64,000 bases of DNA from Pseudoxanthomonas sp. CF125 (GTDB lineage: Bacteria > Pseudomonadota > Gammaproteobacteria > Xanthomonadales > Xanthomonadaceae). The stretch's first letter is position 1, and each line of letters opens with the position of its first letter. The DNA lies in NCBI RefSeq assembly GCF_900104085.1, contig NZ_FNLD01000001.1, positions 811,195-875,194 of the forward strand, read 5' to 3'. Made by a program: the position numbers and the translations under genes. A model generated the notes under the pieces. The model did no database searches. It saw only the letters and a list, made by a program, of their open reading frames with translations, and was not told where the DNA came from. This document shows positions 56,301 through 64,000 of the stretch, piece by piece.

Positions 56301-56655
56301 TGACCATGGTCATGTACGAGAACACGTAGTTCTTGTTCGGCTCCACGGTGATCGCGGAAACGGTGCGCCACACCGCCTGGCCTGCGGTATAGGCGCAGTT
56401 GGCGGTGTTGTGGTACAGGTAGTGGGTCGACGCGGCGCCGTCGGTAGTGGAGTCGCCGCCGGTGCTGACGATCTGCCCGTTCAAGCAGGCGGCGCTGAGC
56501 CAGTTGCCGTCGGCGGTGCTCTGCGCGGTCGGCAAGGTGCCATTGACCGCACCGAAAGTCTCGCGGAACGCGATCTGCGCCTGCGCGCTGCCGCTCCATA
56601 GCGCCATGGCCAGAACTACGGCGCATGAGGCTGCAGCTACCAGTTTCGTTTTCAT
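53338..56655 (-). CDS. Secreted DUF11/DUF6923-type surface protein
   Basis: A 1105-residue exported protein (signal peptide KLVAAASCAVVLAMALWSGSAQAQ). In order: an N-terminal beta-sandwich with NNTWIRRQVIF and GNDFGIDDVML (~25-200); a SpaA/prealbumin-like module with TLTKTTQNGAGGAFGFTLTN (~200-310); a DUF6923-like propeller with YLGVGGPTQLHRIDT (~330-545); a DUF11 domain (~555-680); a lectin-like module (~690-880); a second SpaA-like module (VALNKTSRFVTGGPFGFGLTN); and a C-terminal DUF11 domain ending VTCTVTATG-type. No membrane or sorting tail. Longer starts at 56667 and 56688 (the latter overlapping the upstream stop as TGATG) are possible. It is third in the operon; function unknown, adhesion is a guess. 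Confidence 0.8.
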   Translation of the reverse strand: MKTKLVAAASCAVVLAMALWSGSAQAQIAFRETFGAVNGTLPTAQSTADGNWLSAACLNGQIVSTGGDSTTDGAASTHYLYHNTANCAYTAGQAVWRTVSAITVEPNKNYVFSYMTMVTNQVSDPVLSQAVTPNAGAITVVSTVNTAYPGTNNTWIRRQVIFTTSATTTSVNLRINNASTAATGNDFGIDDVMLATMPTVTLTKTTQNGAGGAFGFTLTNMVRTTATVTTAAAGVPTVVDGDANAAVTDFTASALGVAITINESPLPALWSFGSASCTNSAGAAVGTLSGRQITIPAAAVAAGQTFECAYVNTTQPSFGTCTSTMYLGVGGPTQLHRIDTSTNPLTYPAIGSPYSPSYNAMGYDPASNYIFATIWDTATSTYRLLRIASNGVVEDTGAIAGGGINASGTGIASGEVGADGFYYIKDNATINQLWRVDLSTRTSTLITLNQAIASADLAWYNGRLYAQDNVTGLLNAINPTTGAVTAIGPSGFVGATDAFGSMMGASNGVFGRRNSGGFYKFDTTTGQATLISDAPAGAGDGAKCVTTPVEFAVDLAITKTDGSSIYTPGNNVTYTIVVSNNGPFGVQNAQVTDSLPTGITTANWTCGSATGGATCGAASGTGAINTTANLPANGSVTYSLTLFAPSTFSGNLVNTATVTAPAGSPDTNTANNTASDTDTQFPLPPGNVATISCISGGAMFNTAYDGTGGRLTSGADNYWQVALTTTPITGAPPVGLTYAAAQVVTAPPASYIVSPYGNANWISNAANALHPGPGNYDIFYRFQFNIAPGVDPTIMALDMQFYADNSVFEVWVNGNAQGVHSNYGAADPYFYTGFVTGSQAAGVLNGPWLSGLNEIVVHIKSGPGAQAFLAQVLPPAAVCAPATVALNKTSRFVTGGPFGFGLTNTSQAAGTITTATADVPNQIDGNTATAGTTEPFSVATFGSDVVITESSLPAGWLLSDVTCTSAGIAVGSRAGSAYTIPGSLIDSSAESFECIFTNTPTVDLRIDKTAAAATVQSGNTVAYTITLNNDGPGPGDGAVIRDPAVSGVDCSTGTLVCGSATGGAVCPASPTVSDLQGSGVVIPTFPAGSSMQLTLTCTVTATGAP

Positions 56656-56687
56656 ATCGCTGATCATTTCCTTGTCCCAAACGCGCA

Positions 56688-59600
56688 TCAGTACGAACCC
56701 ACGATATTCAGGAACCACCCTTTGTGGTCGTAATCGAAGTCGGTGAGATCGTCGCTGAAATCGGTGAAGTTGTAGCCCACGCCTACGCGGAAGTTCTTGT
56801 TGATATCGCGGTCCAGGCCGATCAGGTAGCCGCTGCGCGTACCGCCGTCCTCGACGTCCAGCCAACGGTATTCGGCCAGCGCGTGCCATTGGGTGCGAAG
56901 TTCGTAGCGGATCTGGCCCGAGGCGAAGGTGGTGCCCGAGTCGAACCAATCGCCGGTGCCGCGGCCGAAACGCGCTTCGCCTTCGCGCCGCGCCAGCTTG
57001 GCGGCGAATTCCCAGTGCTGGTCCAGCTTGTATACGCCTTCCAACGACAGGATCTGCGACTTCTGATCGTAGCTGGCGCCGTTGACCTGCTCCAGCGTGG
57101 CCAGATCGTAAAGGTAGGTGTAACGGCCGAACACGCCCCAGCGCGTGCTGTTCCAGGGACGCCAGGCGAAACCGAAATTGCCTTCGATGAACTTGGCGCC
57201 GGCGGTCGGGTCGATCTCATCGTCGGTGTCGGCATAGTTGAATCGCGCCGCGATGCGCCAGCTCTCGTTGATCTTGTGCAGCAGGCGGTTGGTGCTGACC
57301 CATTGCTGGCGACGTTCGAAACCGCTATCGCGGCGCCACTCCAGCTTGCTGTTCCAGTCGGTATCGGGCGAGGTGCGGCCGCCGCTGAGGCTGATCGCGC
57401 GACGATCGACCTGCTCGCCGACGCTGTTGATCAATTCGCCATCGGACAATGTGAAGCCCAGGTTCCAGCCTTGCGACGGATAGAAATCCATGCCGAAGGT
57501 ATGCGCCAGGCCGGACTCCTGCCGGGTCTTGAGGAACTGGCTTTCATTGAACAGATTGACCTGGCTGGACAGCCGCCAGCGCTGCCCCAGGGTCCAGCCG
57601 TTCTGGCGCGCGGGATTGAACAACGAATCGTACTGGGTGCTGTCGGTCGAATAGGTATAGCTGCCGTATACCGAATGCTCGGGATTGAGCCGGTATTCGG
57701 CATTCACCTGCGCCGCATCGCCGCGGTCGCCATGGGTGACCTCCGCGCCGACCGTGGACAAGTCGCCGAACAGATACTTGCCACCCAAGGTGTATGCATC
57801 GTTATCGGCATAGCTACCGCCGTCATCGTCCACGGTGAACTGGGCGGTGCCGTACAGGTCCAGCGACGTGCCGATCTTGTGCGCATAGCGCAACGCCGCC
57901 AGCGTGCCGGAGGTGTCGCCCGCCAGCCGTTTTTCTTCGATCCTGCGCAGTTCCGCCGTAAAGGTGGCAAAGTCGGTGGCGCGCCATTCGCCGGTGATCT
58001 GCGCCTGATCCAGCGACTCGCCGCCACGTTCGGCCTGGCTGTAGCGTGCGTACAGGCCCAGGCTGGCGTTGAATTGGCCTAGCACTTCCATGCCCTGCTC
58101 TTCCACGTCCATGCCGTTATCGAAACGGCTGACCGAATAGCCCGCACCGACCCTGCGCCACCAGGCGCCGGCGGACCAGTCCTGTTCGGTCCAGCCGAGC
58201 TCTCGGAAGTTGACGCGCGCCTCGATCGCTTTCGCTTCGCCTTCGCGCGGTCCGACCGGATTGAGCTGGGTGAAAGTGAAGCCGCCGTTGTCGGAGAAGA
58301 ACACCGGAGCGCTGAACGATTCGGTCTGGCTGTACTCTGCTTTCAGATACGTGCCGCGGCCGGCCTGCAAGGTGATGTCGCCCGCGGCGAGTGTGTAGTC
58401 CTCGCCCGCGCGGTTCTCATCGATGTAGGTGGCCCCCACACCCAGGTGGTCGCCGAACCAGTGTTTGCCGCGGACACCGGCGCTGACCTGGTCGGCGTCG
58501 AAATCCGACGGCACCCATTCGTAGTCCGCGATCAGGCGCTGTTCGTAACCGTCCAGCGGCGTGTCGCGCGAGATGCTGCGCAGGTTCTCGCGAGTGAGCA
58601 TCGCAAGCGGCCGCGTCAACAGCACGCGGCCCTGCAGTTCGTCGATTTCGTAATCGGCTCCGCGCTGCAGCGTCACTCTGTTCTCGATGCGGCCGGTGGC
58701 GGCGTCGCGGATTTCCAGCACCACCACATCGGAGCCGGGCAGCAAGTCCGTGTGCTTGAGGTAGTACAGGCTGCCGCCGGTACCGATGAATTCGCTGTGG
58801 CCGGGCGCGGTTTGCGCTTCGGAACCGAACGCGCGCAACTCGGTGCCCGGATCGCCCCAGGCGTTGCCTCGGCGCGAGCGCCAATTGAGCGCGGCGCCGT
58901 ACAACGAGCGTACGTACTGGCCGTATTCGGTGCCGGTGATGCCGGTGCTGAAATTACCCCACAGCGCCTGGTTCTTGTCCCAATCGGCACGCAGGTAGAA
59001 GCGGCCCATGGTGTCGACGTCGCGATAGGTGGTGGAGTCGTCGCCGTAAACCGGATAATAAAGATCCGGATCCAGGCGGCGGAAGATGTCCTGCGGGTCG
59101 GCCTGGCCGAAACCGTCGAACAAATGCTCCAGATCGCGTTCGGTGGTGTCGGCCTGCGCCGTGATCAGGTATTTGCCCTTTACCTTGGCTTTACCGTAGA
59201 ACGCCAGACGCCCGTCGCTGATCACATCGTCGGCATAGCGGCTGTCGGTCGCGAACGCGTCCACCGATCCGCTGATCTTGTTCTGCCATACCGTCACGTC
59301 GGCCAGGCCCACGCCGAAGAAATAGCGGCCGGTGACGTCGATGCTCAAGGTGTGGCGGATGCCCTGCGGATCGTCCGCTGGCTTGCCGCCCAGGCCGTCG
59401 CTGCCGCCGTTGAGGGCGACCTCGAAATCGTGATGGCCCACCGGCATCAGGTACTCGGCGACGAATTTGCGTTCCAGATCGACCGGATAGCTGTCGCCGT
59501 TGATCAGCAGCGAATAGCCCGCCGGCAGATTGCGGCCCTGGATGCGGATGCGCGAACCATAGATCGGGATGTTCTGCTGGCGCAAACCGTTAGCGGCAAA

Positions 59601-60371
59601 AGCATCGTCGATCAATTCCTGGGTTTGCGCCTGGTCGGTGGTCAGCGCAGTGCCGAGCGTCTTCTCGACGCTGTCGCGCACTTGCCGCCCGCCGCGTTCG
59701 GCTTCCTCCGGCGTCACCAGCTGCAGCTTGCGCGGCTGGGTCTCGTCGAAATTGCCGTCCTTGTCGTAGGCACGCAATACATAGACCAGTTCGTCGCCGG
59801 CACGGAAGCGGTATTTGGACAGCAACGCGCCGTCCCAGTCCGCGTTGGACACGGCCGCCACGTCCACCGGCACCGTGGCCAGCGGTTCCACCAGGTCGGT
59901 ATCGACGGCGCGGTAGACCTTCAACTCGTATCGTTCGATGAAGGACGAGTAGTTGCTGCGCACATAGAACTGCACGGGCTTGACGATCGCCTGGCCGTCG
60001 AAGGCCACGAAACCCGGTGCGGAGATCGACAGTTCCGGCAGGCTCAGCGCTGGATCCTCGGTGGCCCAGATCACGCCGCCGTTGTCGAGCTGAAGGTTGA
60101 ACTGGCCCGCCACGGTCGCCCTGCCCGGCGCGGCCAGATCGATGTCGACACGGCGGTCGGGCTGCAGCGCCGTCGGTGATGCGGCATCGGCGGGCACCAC
60201 CGGATTGCGTTCGCCCAGAGTACGCAGTCGGAACAACAGGCCTTCTTCGGAACTGCATTCATCGCCGGCGCAGTCCGCCGGCTCCTGCGTTTCCTGCGCA
60301 AGCGCCAGCGGCGGCATGCTCGCAAGCAGGCCGATCAAGGTGTAGTCGAGTAGTTTCATTTTGATGGTCAT
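56688..60371 (-). CDS. Large outer-membrane beta-barrel protein
   Basis: A 1227-residue protein with a signal peptide (LIGLLASMPPLALA). Residues ~50-340 are a periplasmic or surface beta-domain region (SISAPGFVAFDGQAIVKPVQF; RIRIQGRNLPAGYSLLINGDS). From ~345 to the end are alternating beta strands of a big barrel (GRYFFGVGLADVTVW; YYPVYGDDSTTYRD; ALWGNFSTGITGTEY), finishing with GWFLNIVGSY, a BAM-type terminal strand. No plug domain or TonB box is seen. Start ATG 60371 has GAGGGG upstream and is 11 bases after the DUF11-OmpA stop. Likely the export or display partner of its neighbours (inference). Confidence 0.75.
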   Translation of the reverse strand: MTIKMKLLDYTLIGLLASMPPLALAQETQEPADCAGDECSSEEGLLFRLRTLGERNPVVPADAASPTALQPDRRVDIDLAAPGRATVAGQFNLQLDNGGVIWATEDPALSLPELSISAPGFVAFDGQAIVKPVQFYVRSNYSSFIERYELKVYRAVDTDLVEPLATVPVDVAAVSNADWDGALLSKYRFRAGDELVYVLRAYDKDGNFDETQPRKLQLVTPEEAERGGRQVRDSVEKTLGTALTTDQAQTQELIDDAFAANGLRQQNIPIYGSRIRIQGRNLPAGYSLLINGDSYPVDLERKFVAEYLMPVGHHDFEVALNGGSDGLGGKPADDPQGIRHTLSIDVTGRYFFGVGLADVTVWQNKISGSVDAFATDSRYADDVISDGRLAFYGKAKVKGKYLITAQADTTERDLEHLFDGFGQADPQDIFRRLDPDLYYPVYGDDSTTYRDVDTMGRFYLRADWDKNQALWGNFSTGITGTEYGQYVRSLYGAALNWRSRRGNAWGDPGTELRAFGSEAQTAPGHSEFIGTGGSLYYLKHTDLLPGSDVVVLEIRDAATGRIENRVTLQRGADYEIDELQGRVLLTRPLAMLTRENLRSISRDTPLDGYEQRLIADYEWVPSDFDADQVSAGVRGKHWFGDHLGVGATYIDENRAGEDYTLAAGDITLQAGRGTYLKAEYSQTESFSAPVFFSDNGGFTFTQLNPVGPREGEAKAIEARVNFRELGWTEQDWSAGAWWRRVGAGYSVSRFDNGMDVEEQGMEVLGQFNASLGLYARYSQAERGGESLDQAQITGEWRATDFATFTAELRRIEEKRLAGDTSGTLAALRYAHKIGTSLDLYGTAQFTVDDDGGSYADNDAYTLGGKYLFGDLSTVGAEVTHGDRGDAAQVNAEYRLNPEHSVYGSYTYSTDSTQYDSLFNPARQNGWTLGQRWRLSSQVNLFNESQFLKTRQESGLAHTFGMDFYPSQGWNLGFTLSDGELINSVGEQVDRRAISLSGGRTSPDTDWNSKLEWRRDSGFERRQQWVSTNRLLHKINESWRIAARFNYADTDDEIDPTAGAKFIEGNFGFAWRPWNSTRWGVFGRYTYLYDLATLEQVNGASYDQKSQILSLEGVYKLDQHWEFAAKLARREGEARFGRGTGDWFDSGTTFASGQIRYELRTQWHALAEYRWLDVEDGGTRSGYLIGLDRDINKNFRVGVGYNFTDFSDDLTDFDYDHKGWFLNIVGSY

Positions 60372-60382
60372 GGCCCGCCCCC

Positions 60383-63300
60383 TCACTTGCCGCTGCCGGC
60401 AGGGGCCGGGCCGTTGCTGGATTCCATTTCCACTTGCTCCACGCGCACCCGACTGCGCAGGTCCGGGCTCAATCGCTGGGCGATCGCCTCGTACACCACT
60501 TTCGCCCGGCGCATCCCCAAAGCCAGGTTGTAGGTGTCGGCGCCGCGCACGTCCGCATGGCCGACGACCGACACCGTGCCGCCACGCGCCTGTTCCAGAT
60601 AGGCGGCGACGCGGTCGAGCAACGGCGCGAACTCCGGCCGGATCGTTTCGCGATCGGTGTCGAACAACACCGTGCCCAGTCGCGGTCCGCCCTGGCCCAC
60701 ACCCGCGATCAGGCTCGTCGGGTCGTTGACGGTCGTGCGCACGCTTACGCTCAGTGCCTTCGCCGTCTCCGAGGGAAGCTTCGCCAACAATGCGGTCCTT
60801 ACCGCGGTCGCCCGATCGAAAGCCAGCCCTTCGCTCTCGCCGTCGGCGCTGATCACCACTTCGCCGCCACGATATTCGGCGAGCTTGGCGGCGATCTGCT
60901 CGATCGTCGGCAGATACCGTTCGCGCACCTGTGCGCTGCCGGCAGCGAAGATCACTTCGCCCAGTTCCAGTTCGATCTTGCGTTCGCCGCCCTGGATCAG
61001 CGCTACCGGCAACTTGGCGCCGAAGTCGAACCGCACTGGCAGGCCCGGGGTGATGCGGCGGACCAGCGGATTGTCGGTGGTGATCTGCGTACCCGGCGGC
61101 AACGTCGACGGGTCGACCTTGAGGATGAAGTTGCGCCCGCGTTCCCAGGCGCCGCCCGGTATGCCGGCCAGGTGATAGCGACCGAACTGGTCGGTCTCCA
61201 CCAACAGGCCGTCGACCGAGGCGATGCGCACGCCCGGTATGCCGCGTTCGTCGATGCCGGCGTTGCGGATGATGTAATCCACCACATAGCCACCCTCGCC
61301 CTGCGCGATACGGCGCTCGACTTCCGGTGCCGCGGCATTCAAGCCTTTCGCCGCTTCGCCTTCGGTGGTTAGCGTGGTCGCACCTGCGGCGTCCATGCGC
61401 AAGGTCACGCCCTGCCTCGTACTGAGCACGAAATCGTCGTTGAAATCGGGCTTGGTCAGGCGCTGACTCAATACGATCTGCCGGCGCTGCGCCGGATCGG
61501 CGGGCGATTGGCGCGCACCGATGTCGCCCAGCGCGACGCCGTGCAGCAGCGGTGCGCTGGCATCGGGTACCGGCTGCGGGCCAGCACCGCGATCGAGGGT
61601 GGTCGAGCCCGCCACGTAGGCCGAAGCATCGAAGCCGCCCTGGATGCGCACGCCGGAGAGCGCGGCGTTGTCCTGCCAGCCGTCGCCGTCGCGGTCGTCG
61701 AACACCGTGCCCAGGATCAGGCTGTCGTCGGTCAGCGGATCGGCCGCCAACGTCAGTTCGGCGGTGGCGACGTTCGAAATCGGCGTGCCGCCATTGGAAT
61801 AGGCCTGCGCCTGGTTGATCAACACGCCCGGCCGCACACCGGCGCCGATCCGCATCAGGTAGACCAGGGTCGCCGATTCGCCTGCGTCGATGTCCAGGCC
61901 TTCGAAGCGAATCGGGTTGTAGCCGCTGGCCGTCGCGGCATTGTCGCCGTCCACCACCGTCAGCGAACCGTCGACGTAGGTGAACCCGGCTGGCGGCGTA
62001 TCGACCAGATCGGCGTTGACGACATTGGTCGCACCGACGTTTTCGACCGTCACCGTGTAGCGCACCAGATCGCCGATCCGCGCCTCGCGCACGCTGCTGG
62101 TCTTGATCACGCGCAATTGCGAGGCGTCGACGACCTGATGCTCGATGCTGCAGGTGGAGCAGGACGGCGGATTCTGCTGGCTGCCGCCACCGTTGGCGAG
62201 CACGACGTTGCTCACCGTAGCGCCGGTGTTGGCATTGATCGTCGCAGGATAAGTGAAGGTATAAGTGCCTGGTGCGGAACCGCTCGCCAATACGCAACGC
62301 AGACCGGCGCCGCTAGGCGTACAACCTGCCGGCAATGCGCCCAATGTCAGGCCGGCGCTCGGCGTGTCGTCGAGAACCAGGTCCGAGGTGGTTGCGGCCT
62401 GCGACACGTCCACCGTCAGCGTGTATTGAATCGTGTCGCCCACCTGCAAGGTCGCACCGCCGCCGGGATCGGACGACTTGGTCACCGCGACGATGGGCTC
62501 GGCGACACGATGCTCGGTGCTGCAGCTCTGGCAATCGGGTTCTTCGCCACCGCCGCCGTTGGCGACGACCGTATTGCCGATGCTGCCGGTCGCGCCTGCA
62601 TCCACCTGCACCTGGTAGGTGAAGGCATAGCTGCCGGGTGTCGTACCCGCTGCGAGGCTGCATTCCAGGCCGCCGGCGACGGCATTGCATGCGCCGCCCG
62701 CCGGAACCTGGAACGTGGCGGGAAGCAGCGTCTGTCCGGCGCTCACGGTGTCGATCAGCGACACCGCCGCGATAGTCGCGGAATTGGCCACCGTCACCGT
62801 CACTGTGTAGGTGACGATGTCGTTCACCTCCACCGTCTCGCCACTGATCGGATTGGCGGTCTTGTTCACCGCTACCCGTGGCGCCACCGGATTGGTGGTC
62901 GTGCAGGAGGCGCAGTTGCCGGTGCTCGTGGTCACGCTGTTGCTGACCGAAGTGGCGGCAGCGGCATCGACCGTGGCGGTGTAGATGAAAGTATGGATGC
63001 CGATGGCTGCGCCCGTGGCGAGCGTGCAGGTAATGACCTGTCCCGCCGCCGTGCAACCCGCAGGTAGGGTGCCGGCGGTGAGGCCGGCACCCAGCGTGTC
63101 GGTCAGCACTTCGGCGGCCGTCGTGGCGGCATTGGCAACATTGACCGTCAGCGTGTAGGTCAGCGTGTCGCCGACCGAGACCGCGGTGCCACTGGCCGGA
63201 TTCACGGACTTGCTCACCGTGATCGTTGGCGTGAGTGGATTGATAGTGGTGCAGGTTCCACAAGTGCCTGTGCTGGGCACCACGCTGTTGCTGACCGACG

Positions 63301-64000
63301 TGGTCGCATCTGCATTCACTGTCGCGGTGTAGACGAAGGTGTACGTACCGATGGCGGCGCCCGCAGTCACAGTGCAGGTGATGTCCTGGCTGGAAGACGT
63401 GCAACCCGCGGGCAAGGGGCTGACCACGGTCAGGCCCGCGCCGAGCGTGTCGGTCAACACTTCATCGGTGGTAGTGGCCGCGTTGGCTACATCAACGGTG
63501 AGCGTGTAGGTCAGCGTGGCGCCGACCGAGACCGCGGTGCCGCTGCCGGGGTTCACGGATTTGCTGACTGTGACTGTCGGCGTGACCGGATTTGTCGTGG
63601 TGCAAGCGACGCAGTTGCCGGTATTGGTGGTCACGCTGTTGCTGACCGAAGTGGTCGCCGTGGCATCCACCGTCGCCGTATAGGTGAAGGTATGGGTACC
63701 GATAGCCGAGCCCGTGGTCAGGATGCAGGTGATCGTTTGGCCCGACGGCGTGCAGCCAGCGGGCAGAGGACTGACCACCGTCAGGCCGGCACCCAGTACG
63801 TCGGTCAACACCACATCTGCGGTCGTGGGAGCGTTGGCCACGTTCACCGTCAGCGTATAGGTCAGCGTGGCACCAACCGAGACCGCGGTACCGCTGCCGG
63901 GGTTCACGGACTTGCTGACCGTGACTGTCGGCGTCACCGGATTGGTGGTCGTACAGGCGACACAACTACCAGTGTTGGTGCTCACGCTGTTGCTGACCGA
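60383..64000 (-). CDS. DUF11-repeat protein with two C-terminal OmpA-like domains (N-terminus beyond the window)
   Basis: A giant envelope protein; 1205 residues visible, open to base 64000. From the N-side: the tail of one repeat, three near-identical ~117-residue DUF11-type repeats, two diverged ones, then one classical DUF11 (~62131-61760). Next come SdrD-B/carboxypeptidase-regulatory-like modules (GTVFDDRDGDGWQDN; PGVRIASVDGLLVETDQFGRY) and two OmpA-like domains. The last has GHADVRGADTYNLALGMRRAKVV, matching the peptidoglycan-binding TDxxG...N..LS..RA consensus. It probably anchors at peptidoglycan while the repeats extend through or beyond the outer membrane. First gene seen of a three-gene operon. 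Confidence 0.85.
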   Translation of the reverse strand, partial: SVSNSVSTNTGSCVACTTTNPVTPTVTVSKSVNPGSGTAVSVGATLTYTLTVNVANAPTTADVVLTDVLGAGLTVVSPLPAGCTPSGQTITCILTTGSAIGTHTFTYTATVDATATTSVSNSVTTNTGNCVACTTTNPVTPTVTVSKSVNPGSGTAVSVGATLTYTLTVDVANAATTTDEVLTDTLGAGLTVVSPLPAGCTSSSQDITCTVTAGAAIGTYTFVYTATVNADATTSVSNSVVPSTGTCGTCTTINPLTPTITVSKSVNPASGTAVSVGDTLTYTLTVNVANAATTAAEVLTDTLGAGLTAGTLPAGCTAAGQVITCTLATGAAIGIHTFIYTATVDAAAATSVSNSVTTSTGNCASCTTTNPVAPRVAVNKTANPISGETVEVNDIVTYTVTVTVANSATIAAVSLIDTVSAGQTLLPATFQVPAGGACNAVAGGLECSLAAGTTPGSYAFTYQVQVDAGATGSIGNTVVANGGGGEEPDCQSCSTEHRVAEPIVAVTKSSDPGGGATLQVGDTIQYTLTVDVSQAATTSDLVLDDTPSAGLTLGALPAGCTPSGAGLRCVLASGSAPGTYTFTYPATINANTGATVSNVVLANGGGSQQNPPSCSTCSIEHQVVDASQLRVIKTSSVREARIGDLVRYTVTVENVGATNVVNADLVDTPPAGFTYVDGSLTVVDGDNAATASGYNPIRFEGLDIDAGESATLVYLMRIGAGVRPGVLINQAQAYSNGGTPISNVATAELTLAADPLTDDSLILGTVFDDRDGDGWQDNAALSGVRIQGGFDASAYVAGSTTLDRGAGPQPVPDASAPLLHGVALGDIGARQSPADPAQRRQIVLSQRLTKPDFNDDFVLSTRQGVTLRMDAAGATTLTTEGEAAKGLNAAAPEVERRIAQGEGGYVVDYIIRNAGIDERGIPGVRIASVDGLLVETDQFGRYHLAGIPGGAWERGRNFILKVDPSTLPPGTQITTDNPLVRRITPGLPVRFDFGAKLPVALIQGGERKIELELGEVIFAAGSAQVRERYLPTIEQIAAKLAEYRGGEVVISADGESEGLAFDRATAVRTALLAKLPSETAKALSVSVRTTVNDPTSLIAGVGQGGPRLGTVLFDTDRETIRPEFAPLLDRVAAYLEQARGGTVSVVGHADVRGADTYNLALGMRRAKVVYEAIAQRLSPDLRSRVRVEQVEMESSNGPAPAGSGK
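62132..63934 (-). repeat. Tandem DUF11 coding repeats
   Basis: Units 63934-63584, 63583-63233, 63232-62885 (351, 351, 348 bp, strongly similar), then diverged 62884-62504 and 62503-62132. Each protein unit starts V[ST]VSKS or VAVxK, ends with C-x-x-C, and holds two more Cys in the AGC...C segment. An additional partial unit lies between 63935 and the window end. Confidence 0.9.

Noticed and set aside
58446..60179. 577-codon plus-strand frame opposite the barrel gene
   Set aside because: No recognisable domain and compositional shadow of the barrel protein.
60372..62297. N-terminal 642-codon extension of the barrel gene into the DUF11-OmpA gene
   Set aside because: Arg-rich nonsense from a second frame of a repeat gene; a signal peptide and ribosome binding site occur at the ATG 60371.
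62132..64000. Regular repeat array that could be mistaken for CRISPR
   Set aside because: Units are ~350 bp, in frame and translate into DUF11 domains; no short direct repeats with unique spacers and no cas genes.

Overview
The window is GC-rich, densely coded chromosomal DNA of a gammaproteobacterium, most probably a Xanthomonadaceae member (Lysobacter/Luteimonas/Xanthomonas-like). I infer this from the divergent rluC/rne pair with a long rne leader, the 'transmembrane repetitive protein' beside nfuA, a class II-type AroA, split c-type cytochromes, and many short GC-rich inverted repeats between genes. Genus level is a guess. I see no rRNA, CRISPR array, integrase, transposase or phage gene. 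The only tRNA is tRNA-Ser(UGA).

Layout. 0-4.3 kb: an RND permease (its C-terminus lies beyond base 1) and its lipoprotein adaptor, both on the minus strand. 4.5-10 kb: two c-type cytochromes, a PadR regulator coupled to a membrane protein, the transmembrane repetitive protein with nfuA, phhB, and a lipoprotein with a TonB C-terminal-like domain. 10-15.4 kb: rluC and rne, then a NarL/GacA-type response regulator. 15.6-31 kb: mainly housekeeping genes (DUF418 membrane protein, HD hydrolase, tRNA-Ser, LysR/azoR pair, serS, two tonB-like genes, aroA, pheA, serC, msrP-msrQ, FHA protein).

29.4-41 kb is rich in lipid and polyester storage functions: a PHA-system protein, a patatin-like lipase, two phasin-like proteins with lysine/alanine-rich tails, a fused reductase (acyl-CoA reductase-like plus SDR), an acyl-CoA-binding protein and a TetR regulator. 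A membrane protein with a degenerate Mrr-type nuclease fold and several unknown genes sit among them.

41.3-52 kb holds a tripartite RND pump locus: SDR, adaptor, permease, two paralogous SDRs and an outer-membrane factor on the minus strand, opposite a divergent LysR regulator. The intimate mix of pump and three oxidoreductase genes suggests modification and export of a redox-active compound.

53.3-64 kb is a three-gene minus-strand operon for a very large cell-envelope system. It encodes a DUF11-repeat protein with two C-terminal OmpA-like domains (N-terminus beyond the window), a 1227-residue outer-membrane beta-barrel protein, and a secreted 1105-residue DUF11/beta-propeller protein. This is the best candidate here for an undescribed system.

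Most intergenic gaps contain paired inverted repeats of several families. One family (GTAGGTCGGGG...) abuts gene ends and supplies the TAG stop codon of at least four genes.
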